Of a stretch of DNA of 64,000 nucleotides, positions 46,714-55,621 are shown piece by piece. This DNA comes from Cytobacillus oceanisediminis (lineage in GTDB: Bacteria > Bacillota > Bacilli > Bacillales > Cytobacillaceae): positions 62,001-126,000 of the forward strand of contig NZ_QGTW01000013.1 in NCBI RefSeq assembly GCF_003182355.1. The letters run 5' to 3'. The first letter of the stretch is position 1. Each line of letters begins with the position of its first letter. A program made the translations under genes and the position numbers. The notes under the pieces are model-generated. The model was not told the origin of the DNA, did not search any database, and saw nothing but the letters and a program-made list of their open reading frames with translations.

Positions 46714-48408
46714 TTGATCTTCTGTTATTCCGGCTGCTTTTCCTTCACGGCTGGAGTCAGCTGCCCCATATAGGCGGCCATTTTCGCGGTCTATCTGAAT
46801 GGCCTGTACATTGCCGATTCGGCTAGGTTCATCCCCGAACTCGAAGCCTTTGGACTCCAATTCCCCTTTTGCCTCCATACTAATGCCGGGCTCCCATTCA
46901 ATCAACGGACCTGAGCTCGCAAATATCCTTGGCTCTTCAATCGCTTCTTTTAAATTCATCTTATGATCAACCACATTAATAATCGTCTGGAATACTGAGC
47001 CGATTATTGTCGGCCCCCCAGGTGAACCTAGAGTTAGGACCGGCTTATCATTCTTAAACAAAATCGTTGGACTTTTGCAGCTAACCGGCCTTTTATCTGG
47101 CTGAGCCTCATTAATTCCGCCCGGGTTGGCATCAAAATCGGTTAACTCATTGTTAAGCAGGAACCCATACCCTTTTACCATAATGCCAGATCCAAATGGA
47201 TGCTCTACCGTAGAAGTGCATGCGGCAATATTGCCCCATTGGTCGACAACGGTAAAATGGGTTGTTTCACTCTTCTCCAAATCATCAGGCTGGCGGATGA
47301 CTTGATTAGGCTCCCCATCTTGGAATTTCCATGGGTTGCCGAAATCGATTGCATCATTTCGCCGATTAAAGTTAACAGCTTTTACCCTCTCCGCAATATA
47401 ATCATTATGAAGAAGCCCTTTAATCGGCAGATCCGAAAATTCCGGATCACCTGAGTAGGCAATTTTGTCAGCAAAAGCTAATCGCATCGCTTCCGTTATC
47501 AGATAGTACTTTTCCCATGACTTTACATCATACTGGCTTAAGTCAAACTTCTCAAGGATTTTTAAGATCTGGATTACCGTTAGCCCCCCAGCGCTCGGAG
47601 GGGCAGATGAAGCTATTTTGTAGCCTTTGTACTCTCCCCAAATTGGCTCGTCAACTGTCAGCCGGTAATTTTTAAGATCTTCAAGGGTCATGAATCCGCC
47701 TTCTTCCTTCAGGTTTGCAACAATTGCCTCTGCAATTTCTCCTTCGTAGAATGCAGGAATCCCTTCTTTTTGCAAAATGCGGAATGTTTTAGCCAGATGT
47801 TCTTTGACAAGGCTATCTCCTTCTTTAAGTGGTTCATCGTTAGGAAAATAAAAAGCCCTCGCTTCCTTGCCAAGTCTGTAATGGAAATCCTGCAGTGCTT
47901 CTTCCAGCACCCAGTTTACTTCAACACCGCTCTCAGCAGCATCTATCGCCGGCTGAATTAAATCAGCAAGCGGTTTTGAGCCATGACCCTCCAAGGCTGC
48001 ATCCAGTGCTTTCAAAATTCCCGGAATGCCAACAGCGGTACCATGGGTTGAGCGTTTGCGGAAGTCAATGACTTCCCCTTTATCGTCCAGGAACATTTCT
48101 GGATGAACACCTTTTGGAGCTCTTGTATGTCCATCATATATTTTTACATCTTTCTTTTTATTATCATATACCATAAAAAAGCCGCTTCCGCCAATGCCTG
48201 TCATCATAGGCTCCACTACATTTAAGGCGAATTGGATGGCAACGGCTGCATCTACTGCATTTCCGCCTTCCCTTAAAATCTTTTCGCCAATATCGGTTGC
48301 GACCGAATGAGGACTTACAACCATACCGGCCGTCCCAACCGCAGTTTCTCTTTCATGTGACTGTTTCTCCATATCCTTTGATAATGATTTCCCTCGTCTA
48401 TAACCCAT
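46702..48408 (-). CDS. ggt: Gamma-glutamyltransferase / glutathione hydrolase
   Basis: 568 aa from ATG 48408, with GGAGG 8 bp upstream (a TTG at 48423 overlaps it). Ntn-hydrolase precursor: GGNAVDAAVAIQFALNVVEPMMTGIGG region, nucleophile Thr in ETTHFTVVDQWGN, LNNELTDFD and LGSPGGPTIIG. No signal peptide is visible, so unlike secreted GGTs it is probably cytosolic. Autocleaves before the Thr. Confidence 0.9.
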   Translation of the reverse strand: MGYRRGKSLSKDMEKQSHERETAVGTAGMVVSPHSVATDIGEKILREGGNAVDAAVAIQFALNVVEPMMTGIGGSGFFMVYDNKKKDVKIYDGHTRAPKGVHPEMFLDDKGEVIDFRKRSTHGTAVGIPGILKALDAALEGHGSKPLADLIQPAIDAAESGVEVNWVLEEALQDFHYRLGKEARAFYFPNDEPLKEGDSLVKEHLAKTFRILQKEGIPAFYEGEIAEAIVANLKEEGGFMTLEDLKNYRLTVDEPIWGEYKGYKIASSAPPSAGGLTVIQILKILEKFDLSQYDVKSWEKYYLITEAMRLAFADKIAYSGDPEFSDLPIKGLLHNDYIAERVKAVNFNRRNDAIDFGNPWKFQDGEPNQVIRQPDDLEKSETTHFTVVDQWGNIAACTSTVEHPFGSGIMVKGYGFLLNNELTDFDANPGGINEAQPDKRPVSCKSPTILFKNDKPVLTLGSPGGPTIIGSVFQTIINVVDHKMNLKEAIEEPRIFASSGPLIEWEPGISMEAKGELESKGFEFGDEPSRIGNVQAIQIDRENGRLYGAADSSREGKAAGITEDQIKS

Positions 48409-48530
48409 CCTTTTAACCTCCAAAGATTGTCCTCTATCTATACTTAAGGGTTACCCCCCTCTTCTATATATGAAACAACCATGATTAGGAAGAGGAACCA
48501 TAACAACATGATCCTTTCCTTTTCCACAAA

Positions 48531-48565
48531 AAAGCCTCTGCCCATTAGTGGCAGAGGCTTTTTTC
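48531..48565 (-). terminator. YtxH gene terminator
   Basis: AAAAGCCTCTGCC with exact complement and T-run. Confidence 0.85.
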
Positions 48566-48572
48566 TTTTAAA

Positions 48573-49307
48573 TTATAGGTTATTGCTGTTCTTTTGAACA
48601 TCCGGGCTATAGCTTACAGCACTTTCATCGCGCTCAACAGGGTAAGCAGAATCTGTGCTGTTCATTGAGCCAGTTGTTTGAAAGCCAGATGTTGAGTCTG
48701 AATTTTTGCCAGAGCTTGCACTTGAATCACCGCTGTTTTCAACTGGATTTTCCATTAGCTCAGAGCCGGCTTCTTTTACTTTTGAACCGATATCTGCGAG
48801 TTCGCTTTTTGCTTCCTTAGCTGTTGACATAGCTTCGTTTGAAACTTCTTTCACCACATCCATATTGCCAAATACATCTTCGTTTACACGCTGATATAAA
48901 TTCTGTGCATCTTTAATTGCATCTTTCAATGTGTTTGAAGCATTTTTAAACTGATTAATCATATTTTCTTTTATATCGCCAGGGTTATCTTTCACTTCAG
49001 AAATAAGGTTTGCTGAGGTATCTTTCAAATCCATAGCTTTCGTTTTCACTTTTGTTCTTGTTTGGGTATCAAGCATTGCCAGCGCTCCGCCAATAATTCC
49101 GCCAAGAACGATGCCTTTCATTAGCTTGCTGTTCTGTCCATTATTGGAACTCATTGTATTCATGTTTTGTCCGTAATTTGAACTCATTGTATCCATGTCC
49201 TGTCCATAAGTTGAGCTCATTGTATTCATGTCTTGTCCATAAGCTGAATCCATAGTAGTTGTTGTATTTGTTGTGTTTGTTGTATTATAAGTATTCTTCT
49301 GATCCAT
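48573..49307 (-). CDS. YtxH-domain protein with 11-residue N-terminal repeats
   Basis: 244 aa. Residues 7-18 are an Asn/Thr run; residues 21-64 hold four copies of an 11-residue repeat (SxYGQDMxTMS). A GxxxG hydrophobic segment (KGIVLGGIIGGALAML) follows as in YtxH, then a long amphipathic helical region (KLDTSANLISEV-like to about 185) and a Ser-rich tail. Probably membrane-associated general-stress protein. ATG with AGGAGGAA upstream. Confidence 0.85.
   Translation of the reverse strand: MDQKNTYNTTNTTNTTTTMDSAYGQDMNTMSSTYGQDMDTMSSNYGQNMNTMSSNNGQNSKLMKGIVLGGIIGGALAMLDTQTRTKVKTKAMDLKDTSANLISEVKDNPGDIKENMINQFKNASNTLKDAIKDAQNLYQRVNEDVFGNMDVVKEVSNEAMSTAKEAKSELADIGSKVKEAGSELMENPVENSGDSSASSGKNSDSTSGFQTTGSMNSTDSAYPVERDESAVSYSPDVQKNSNNL
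49116..49247 (-). repeat. 33-bp in-frame tandem repeat, four units
   Basis: Encodes the four 11-residue repeats of the YtxH protein. The first three copies are nearly identical (YGQDMNTMS, YGQDMDTMS, YGQNMNTMS); the fourth is degenerate. Confidence 0.85.
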
Positions 49308-49476
49308 GTTGATTCCTCCTCTTAATTTTTAAATTTAATTATTGATTGTTATTGAATTAATTCCCGCAGGAAAGAAAAATAAACTTTTAAAATGCATTTT
49401 TAGTTCAATCTATCGATTGACATTGGCTTTTAAAGATTAAATAATGTCAAAGGACTTCGTTTAAAAGGAGATTTCT

Positions 49477-50592
49477 ATGAATACTGAACTTTTACCCATA
49501 ACAACTAAATATGATCCGTGGGAAGCTTATATGGACATAGAACAGCATGGGGGATTACGATTATCAAATATTGAATTTACGACTACAGTTTTATGCAACA
49601 TGCGCTGTGAGCATTGCGCAGTGGGCTATACACTGCAGCCAAAGGATCCTGACGCTTTGCCAATTGAACTATTGCTGCAGAGGCTTGAAGAGATTCCGCA
49701 TTTAAGATCCTTGAGCATAACAGGCGGCGAACCAATGCTTTCAAAAAAATCAGTGGAAAACTATGTAGCGCCTTTACTCCGCTACGCACATGGAAGAGGG
49801 GTCAGAACCCAGATAAATTCTAATCTAACATTGGAATTAAATCGTTACGAAGAGATCATTCCGTATTTGGATGTCCTGCATATTTCACACAACTGGGGAA
49901 CAAAAGAGGACTTTATAGAAGGCGGATTTGCCATGATGGAGCGAAAGCCCAAAATCGAGCAGCGCCAAAAGCTTTTTAACAGAATGATCGAAAACAGCCG
50001 GGAACTCGTTAAAGCTGGTGTTATGGTATCTGCCGAAACAATGCTGAACAAACGGACACTGCCCCATCTTGAAACAATCCATAAACAAATTACCGAAGAA
50101 ATGAATTGCCAGCGCCATGAAGTCCATCCGATGTATCCCTCGGATTTCGCTTCTTCATTGGAAACACTATCTCTCGAAGATCTAAGATCAGCTATCCACC
50201 ATCTTTTGGATGTGCGGAATGAGGATACATGGATGCTTTTTGGCACCCTGCCCTTCTATGCTTGCAGCAGCAATAAAGAAGATTTACAGCTATTAAAAAG
50301 ATTGTATTCATCTAAAAATGTAACAGTCAGAAATGACCCGGATGGCCGGTCACGTTTAAATGTAAATATTTTCTCAGGGGATGTTATCGTTACTGACTTT
50401 GGTGATACACCTCCCCTAGGGAATATTAGGGATGACCGGCTAGAGGATATTTATCAAAAGTGGGGCAAAACGGAGCTTGCCGATTCTCTTAATTGCCATT
50501 GTCCCGGGGTCAGATGCCTTGGACCTAACGTGCTTGTGAAAAACAGCTATTATAAAGAAAGCGACTTTAAGAAACTTCGATCCAATATTTAA
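49477..50592 (+). CDS. yfkAB: Radical SAM/CxCxxxxC protein YfkAB
   Basis: 371 aa. N-terminal radical SAM motif CNMRCEHCAVGY, SITGGEPM, then the family-defining C-terminal CHCPGVRC (CxCxxxxC). ATG with AAAAGGAG upstream. The name comes from B. subtilis, where the frame was once annotated as two genes. Product and substrate are unknown. It starts the yfk-syntenic stretch. Confidence 0.92.
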   Translation: MNTELLPITTKYDPWEAYMDIEQHGGLRLSNIEFTTTVLCNMRCEHCAVGYTLQPKDPDALPIELLLQRLEEIPHLRSLSITGGEPMLSKKSVENYVAPLLRYAHGRGVRTQINSNLTLELNRYEEIIPYLDVLHISHNWGTKEDFIEGGFAMMERKPKIEQRQKLFNRMIENSRELVKAGVMVSAETMLNKRTLPHLETIHKQITEEMNCQRHEVHPMYPSDFASSLETLSLEDLRSAIHHLLDVRNEDTWMLFGTLPFYACSSNKEDLQLLKRLYSSKNVTVRNDPDGRSRLNVNIFSGDVIVTDFGDTPPLGNIRDDRLEDIYQKWGKTELADSLNCHCPGVRCLGPNVLVKNSYYKESDFKKLRSNI

Positions 50593-50599
50593 CAAGAAA

Positions 50600-50621
50600 A
50601 GCCAGCCTTAAATGGCTGGCT
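50600..50621. terminator. Bidirectional terminator between yfkAB and yfkD
   Basis: Perfect 8-bp stem AGCCAGCC/GGCTGGCT with a T-rich tail on the plus strand. Confidence 0.75.
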
Positions 50622-50627
50622 GCTTTC

Positions 50628-51449
50628 TTATCTTGGCCGTTCGGAAACGACAAATCCAAATGTGACGTGATCCTGAATGGGGATCCATGCACCAATACCC
50701 TGAGAAGTTACATTTTTGATGACAATCATTCTTTTGTTCCCTTTTAACATTAGGTAAACTTCCCCATACGTTACTTTCCCTTTTTCATTAATCGCGGGTG
50801 CATAACCATATAGATAGCCTAATCGTTTGGGAGGAATATTATAAATATGATCTTTTTTTGTACCTGCCCCAATGATCGTCTCAAAAGCAAGTGGAAGTCC
50901 TGACTTTTCCATCGCTTTCAGGAGCATCATTTTCTTCACATCTTCTGCATTGGGAACTTTTGCTGTTAATCCCCCATGGACAACCTTTTGCGCTTCCTGC
51001 ACATAATGGATTTGGTACGGTGCTTTTCCTCCGCGATTGTCAAAGTAGTTCGTGTTAATTTTTTGGTACTCCCAGTTCGGAGAGGTTTCCGATGATTCAT
51101 AATTAAGCGGCCATTGCCCGAGATAAACGATTGCCCGGTATCCGATTGCAAAAGGAGTGCTGCTGACCGAAGTTTCATTCAGCATACGGATGAGATCCGG
51201 ATTTTCGATTTTTACCTTGGAGGAGTCAATCAGCTGCTGGGCCAATTCACTCGGCTGCAGAGTTGGCATATCCTGCGCCGGATTCGGATAAGTATTCTCT
51301 TTCGTAACATTCAAAACCGAATTTGGAACGCTGATCGATTTTTGCGGCTGTTTTGCAGGTTTCTCAGCCCCTTTTTGTGCCTCGGCGGCCGGATGGAATG
51401 ACAGCATTAATATAAGACCTAAAAAAAGAATGCTAACGTATTTTTTCAT
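50628..51449 (-). CDS. yfkD: YfkD-like secreted protein
   Basis: 273 aa with a signal peptide (1-24, ending AAEAQ). After a Lys/Gln/Pro linker comes the YfkD-like domain (SVPNSVLNVTKENTYPNP, YLGQWPLNYESSETSPNWEY). ATG with AAAGGAG upstream. In B. subtilis yfkD also neighbours yfkAB and yfkE. Function unknown; exported. Confidence 0.9.
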   Translation of the reverse strand: MKKYVSILFLGLILMLSFHPAAEAQKGAEKPAKQPQKSISVPNSVLNVTKENTYPNPAQDMPTLQPSELAQQLIDSSKVKIENPDLIRMLNETSVSSTPFAIGYRAIVYLGQWPLNYESSETSPNWEYQKINTNYFDNRGGKAPYQIHYVQEAQKVVHGGLTAKVPNAEDVKKMMLLKAMEKSGLPLAFETIIGAGTKKDHIYNIPPKRLGYLYGYAPAINEKGKVTYGEVYLMLKGNKRMIVIKNVTSQGIGAWIPIQDHVTFGFVVSERPR

Positions 51450-51663
51450 GATGTCTTACTCCTTTCAACTCACAATCTTTTTAGGTTTGATTATAGTTTT
51501 TTCGGAGGACTGGGATATTATCCATACCATGAAAAATAAGCCTGAATACACGAGCTATTATTTCAGCCATATTTTTATTTGTAATAATTTTGTAAAAATC
51601 AGAATATTTACAAATATCAAATTACGTTGTATAATTAACCTACTCTCAACAAAAGGAGGCCAG

Positions 51664-51690
51664 ATGAAGTCAACCCTAATTTTATTTTAA
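51664..51690 (+). CDS. 8-residue leader-like peptide
   Basis: MKSTLILF with a strong AAAAGGAGG site 5 bp upstream and a promoter about 30 bp before that. The size suggests a leader peptide, if translated at all. Confidence 0.35.
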   Translation: MKSTLILF

Positions 51691-51771
51691 AAGGAGGATG
51701 AATCCGTTTTTTGTTAAGTCATCAGCAAGTTAGGTTACGTGATCAAATCTCAACATGAAGGTTGGTGATCA

Positions 51772-51861
51772 ATGCCTGAAAGCGAACAGAATACGATTCC
51801 TCTAAAAACATATACCTTTATGAAAAATGTACTTAAATACCAATATAAAAACCGGCTCTGA
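51772..51861 (+). CDS. 29-residue basic small protein
   Basis: Starts MPESEQNTIPLKTYTFMKNV and ends KYQYKNRL; net basic C-terminal half. The ribosome binding site is modest (GGTTGGTG). The stop codon falls inside the left arm of the terminator stem, as is common for real genes with tight 3' ends. No family recognised. Confidence 0.4.
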   Translation: MPESEQNTIPLKTYTFMKNVLKYQYKNRL

Positions 51862-51914
51862 GATCCATTCAGAGCCGGTTTGTTTAATGTTGCCTGATTT
51901 CGAGTCTTACTAGT

Positions 51915-52976
51915 CTATAACAGATAAAAACCTATTCCCATAATTATATATGCAGCCAGCAGGGTAGCTCCTTCAAACCAGTTTGTTTCACCATCGTTCC
52001 CGATGACAATCATTAGAAGCACGGAAGTAACCATTGCGATTAACTCAGGCAATGTAAAAACAAGCGGCATTGCTGTCGGGAACATTAAGGAGAGCAGCAC
52101 GAGGACCGGCGCCACGAACATCGCAATCTGCAAGGTGGAGCCAACAGCAATTTCAACCGCAATATCCATTTTATTTTTATAAGCCATAATAATTGCAGAT
52201 GCGTGTTCCGCCGCATTACCAACGATGGCAACGATCACTACACCAATGAATAGCTCTGACCAGCCAAACGCTTCTCCGACCTCTTCAAACGTATGAACCA
52301 GATTTTCCGATACATACGCAACTGCAACAGTAGCGATAGCAAGGACGGCAATCGCCTTTCCTTTGCTCCACTCCGGTTCTTCTTCCTCATGATGGCCGCC
52401 ATTTTCCTCATTATGCTGATAGACGCCCCGATGGGTTACAAGCTTAAAGAATAAGGCCGCTAAATATAGTGCTATTAAAATAACGGAGATGCCGATACTG
52501 AAGGTGATGGTTTTCGCTTCGTCCATCGTCATCGCAAAGACTTCAGGGATGACAAAGGCAACGATCACGCCGAACATCAATAAACCCGAGTTATGCCTGG
52601 CATCATACACATTAAATGTCTGGGTTTTAAACTTTACTCCGCCAACAAAAAAGGATAAGCCTGCAACCAAGAGCAAATTCCCTAATACAGATCCTGTCAG
52701 TGATGCAAGAACGACGCTAACAAGCCCTGCTTTTAACGCGAAAATCGAGATAATAAGCTCGACGGCGTTCCCGAAGGTGGCATTAAGCAAGCCGCCAATC
52801 CGTGGGCCTGCTACAATGGCAAGGCTCTCCGTTGCTCTTCCCATATAGCTGGCAAGCGCAATAATCGTGATGCAGTAGATGGTAAACAGCAGAATATTGG
52901 ACCAATGCATCAGTGTGCCGATGACCGAAAGCGGTACGCCGGCAAAAGCCAGCACCATAAAAATTTTATTTGTCAT
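51915..52976 (-). CDS. chaA: Calcium/proton antiporter (CaCA family)
   Basis: 353 aa, 11 membrane helices, YfkE/ChaA type. The two alpha repeats are visible: NATFGNAVELIISIFAL and VGNAAEHASAIIMAYKN (GNxxE motifs with the essential Glu). A His/Glu-rich cytoplasmic loop (HNEENGGHHEEEEPEW) lies between the halves. Exports Ca2+ in exchange for H+. ATG with AAAGGAG upstream. Confidence 0.93.
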   Translation of the reverse strand: MTNKIFMVLAFAGVPLSVIGTLMHWSNILLFTIYCITIIALASYMGRATESLAIVAGPRIGGLLNATFGNAVELIISIFALKAGLVSVVLASLTGSVLGNLLLVAGLSFFVGGVKFKTQTFNVYDARHNSGLLMFGVIVAFVIPEVFAMTMDEAKTITFSIGISVILIALYLAALFFKLVTHRGVYQHNEENGGHHEEEEPEWSKGKAIAVLAIATVAVAYVSENLVHTFEEVGEAFGWSELFIGVVIVAIVGNAAEHASAIIMAYKNKMDIAVEIAVGSTLQIAMFVAPVLVLLSLMFPTAMPLVFTLPELIAMVTSVLLMIVIGNDGETNWFEGATLLAAYIIMGIGFYLL

Positions 52977-53209
52977 TTGTCTGTCTCCTTTTTCTCATAA
53001 TGTTCTTTTATTCTTGCCTTCTCATCCATTTTTTTGGCATATGTGATTATATGCAAACCAAAATAGGATAAAAATCAATACTCCATATTAAATATGTAGA
53101 AATTGTTCTACTTTATTAACCTTTTTCAAAAAAAATCAAACCTATACATTTTTTGCTTATAGCTTTCCATGCAAAAAGCTGCCGTCATAAGACAGCAGCT
53201 CTTTAGTCG

Positions 53210-54352
53210 TCATCTGATTGCATTTTTAGCCAGTAGTTGAATGGTCATATCATCCATCGGCGGGTTATGGAGGCCAGCGCGGACATCACGGTAATAACGC
53301 TGCAGGGGATTTTTTTCAGAAAGGCTACGTGCACCGACTACCCGCATCGCCAAATCCACTACAGTAATAGCCGCGTTTGTTACAGCAAGCTTGACTGCTC
53401 CCAATTCCGGCCCCATACTGCTTCGAACTTCCTCCTCTTCTTCATCCCACCGCTTTGCAACTGAATATAGAAAATGGCGGGCTCTCATTAGTTCAAACTC
53501 CATCTCCCCGATTTTTTGCTGAACGTTCGGTAAATCAATGATGGAACCTTTAATGCTATTTGGTGAATATTCTTCTGCAAAAACGATCGCATAAGTTTGA
53601 GCCGCCTGGGCAATGCCTAAATAACACGCAGGAATATGAAGAAGCCACCCCGCCGCCCCTTTCTTGCCGGGCTGAAAGAACTCGACCAGTGCCTCTTCTT
53701 TTACACTGACATCATTTAAAATAAGGTCGTGGCTCCCTGTACCCCTCATTGCGATGCTGTCCCATGTTTCCTCGAGTGATACACCGTCTGCAGTCCGGGG
53801 AATCAGAAAATTTCCCGTTTCTCCACTTTCTGCAATCGTAGCGCTCACATTAAAGTAATCAAGTACAGGTGCCATCGTCGTAAAGCTTTTTCTGCCATTG
53901 ATAACCCATTTATCACCATCTCGAACAGCAGTCGTAACAGGCTTCCCTCCCCTGGTCGGACTGCCTGTTTGGGGCTCCGTCGCACAATTGTTCATTAATG
54001 CACCATGCTGCACTTCTTCACATAACGCCTTAAAGGTTGATTCTTCCCAGCTTTTTTTCTCGCCAAGACTTTTAATGATTCCCATATGCCAGCCAATTGA
54101 TAAAGCCGTAGAACCATCGCCTTCCGCCATCTTTTCCTGCAAACGGATAAATTCAAAAAGAGAGATTTCCTCGCCTCCATAGCGTTTGGGAATGGTTAAT
54201 GACGTATATCCTGACTCTTTCAGCTCTGCGATATTTTCAAAAGGGAACCGGCCCTCTTTATCATTTTTAGCTGCTCTTGATAAAAATTTTCGGGAAAGCT
54301 CTTCCATTAACTGGACTCGTTCTTCAATGGTATTCAATTCCTGGAATTTCAT
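53210..54352 (-). CDS. Acyl-CoA dehydrogenase family protein
   Basis: 380 aa flavoprotein fold: N-terminal helical domain, middle beta domain (NNCATEPQTGSPTRGG, WVINGRKSFTTMAPV, DSIAMRGTGSHDLILNDV), and C-terminal helices (GARSLSEKNPLQRYYRDVRAGLHNP). The Dsz/hydroxylase-like C-terminus HNPPMDD suggests an ACAD-type monooxygenase or oxidase as an alternative to beta-oxidation. Single gene; not part of the B. subtilis yfk order. Confidence 0.85.
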   Translation of the reverse strand: MKFQELNTIEERVQLMEELSRKFLSRAAKNDKEGRFPFENIAELKESGYTSLTIPKRYGGEEISLFEFIRLQEKMAEGDGSTALSIGWHMGIIKSLGEKKSWEESTFKALCEEVQHGALMNNCATEPQTGSPTRGGKPVTTAVRDGDKWVINGRKSFTTMAPVLDYFNVSATIAESGETGNFLIPRTADGVSLEETWDSIAMRGTGSHDLILNDVSVKEEALVEFFQPGKKGAAGWLLHIPACYLGIAQAAQTYAIVFAEEYSPNSIKGSIIDLPNVQQKIGEMEFELMRARHFLYSVAKRWDEEEEEVRSSMGPELGAVKLAVTNAAITVVDLAMRVVGARSLSEKNPLQRYYRDVRAGLHNPPMDDMTIQLLAKNAIR

Positions 54353-54508
54353 GATTGAGCACCCCTTTCTTTTTTAAGCTGTAATCCTTATTGTTTTTGT
54401 CGGAATTATTATACTAAATTTTTATGAAATTGTTCTAGCCGGACGCCTTATTTGTCATAAAACAGACAGGAACACACAGATTAAGATGGAAGAAAGGAAG
54501 GGAGAATT

Positions 54509-54931
54509 ATGTATGAGTGAACAATAAAAAAGAAAATGATGGACATGCTTGATGAATCTGGTGTTGGAACCCTAGCAACCATCCAGAACAGCAAGCCCTT
54601 CAGCCGTTTTATGCTATTTTTCCATGAAGACCTGACGATTTATGCGGCCACAAATAAAAATACCCATAAAGTGGAGGACATTGAAGCGAATCCATATGTC
54701 CACATTCTTCTTGGACTCGATGTTAAAAATACGAACGGAGAATACTTCGAAATCGAGGCCAAAGCGAACATTGATTCCTCCCTGGAAAGCCGCCGAAAAT
54801 TCTGGGATGAAAAGCTGCGGGATTGGCCCTCTGGCCCGGACGATCCCAACTATGTCCTTTTAAAACTAGAGCCTGAACATATTCGATATTTTTCCAAGGC
54901 GGGGGAAGGTCCGGAAGAATTATCAATATAA
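54509..54931 (+). pseudogene. Pyridoxamine 5'-phosphate oxidase-like protein with disrupted start
   Basis: The frame from ATG 54536 gives 131 aa of a general-stress-protein-26-like flavin-binding split barrel (GVGTLATIQNSKPFSRFM, IYAATNKNTHKVEDIEANP, KFWDEKLRDWPSGPDDPNYVL). No ribosome binding site precedes 54536. The good site (AAGGAAGGGAG) leads to ATG 54509, which meets TGA after three codons, or ATG 54513 (MSEQ), which is out of frame by one base. One lost A near 54524 would restore MSEQIKKKMM. It may be a natural frameshift or a sequence error. Confidence 0.6.
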
Positions 54932-54935
54932 ATAC

Positions 54936-54958
54936 AAGGAAGAGAGATCCTCTTCCTT
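54936..54958 (+). terminator. Terminator of the pyridoxamine-oxidase-like gene
   Basis: AAGGAAGAG stem with its complement; weak T-run. Confidence 0.6.
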
Positions 54959-55046
54959 GCAGCTCTTATCGCAGATTAACGGGCAGTAAAAGCCCGATTA
55001 GTTCAACTAACCATAAGTGGAGAATAAAGTACCCCCCCACTTCGCT

Positions 55047-55430
55047 TTATACAATCTCGAATGTTTCGACAACCTCAATGCTGTCTTCCACAGAGCGTAC
55101 CATTGAACAGTTCTTTCTCGTCAATTCAAGTGCTTTATGAAGCTTCGCTTCATTTAAATCATTACCTTTAATGAGAAAGTGGATATGTACCTTTTCGACC
55201 CGATCGGCGATTTCTTCATTTCTTTCGACACTGGTTTTAATTTGAATATCCTCAAAATCCATTCGCATTTTTTTCATGATTTTTCTAAGGACCCCTCCGC
55301 TGCACACAGCCAAAGAAGCGACGAGCAGCTGGAAAGGCCTAAAACCATATTCCTCATCCCCTGCAATATCAAGGCGGCCAAATGGCAGCTCAGTATAAAA
55401 ACCTACTTCTTCCTTCATTTTGAAATCCAT
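55047..55430 (-). CDS. OsmC-family protein
   Basis: 127 aa OsmC/Ohr-fold protein. The two family cysteines are present in LLVASLAVCSGGVLRKIMKK and LTRKNCSMVRSVED, so thiol peroxidase chemistry is possible. ATG with AAAGGGG upstream. Single gene; no OhrR-type operator noticed upstream. Confidence 0.88.
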   Translation of the reverse strand: MDFKMKEEVGFYTELPFGRLDIAGDEEYGFRPFQLLVASLAVCSGGVLRKIMKKMRMDFEDIQIKTSVERNEEIADRVEKVHIHFLIKGNDLNEAKLHKALELTRKNCSMVRSVEDSIEVVETFEIV

Positions 55431-55621
55431 TGTTTTCGCCCCTTTTTACTTTATATTTATATAGAGATTACACTATTTTTTCAGTAAACAAAACCATTAT
55501 GTTAGTTTCATTCGGGATATCGCCTGATTCTCCATTATATTTTTCTTGCCAAGACTTCATATTCCCGATACCATCATTTAGGAGACATTTTTAAGTTGCT
55601 TTCAGAAAAAGAGGTTTTAAT

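Larger units (their letters stand above)
51607..51880 (+). ncRNA. Short transcription unit with tiny open frames between yfkD and chaA
   Basis: A near-consensus promoter TTTACA (51607-51612), 17 bp, TATAAT (51630-51635) points into a 200-nt unit ending in a perfect 12-bp terminator stem (51850-51861 with 51869-51880, then TGTTT). Inside are an 8-codon frame at 51664 with AAAGGAGG, a second AAAGGAGG at 51690-51697, and a 29-codon frame at 51772. It could be a small-protein gene, a regulatory RNA, or both. Confidence 0.6.
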
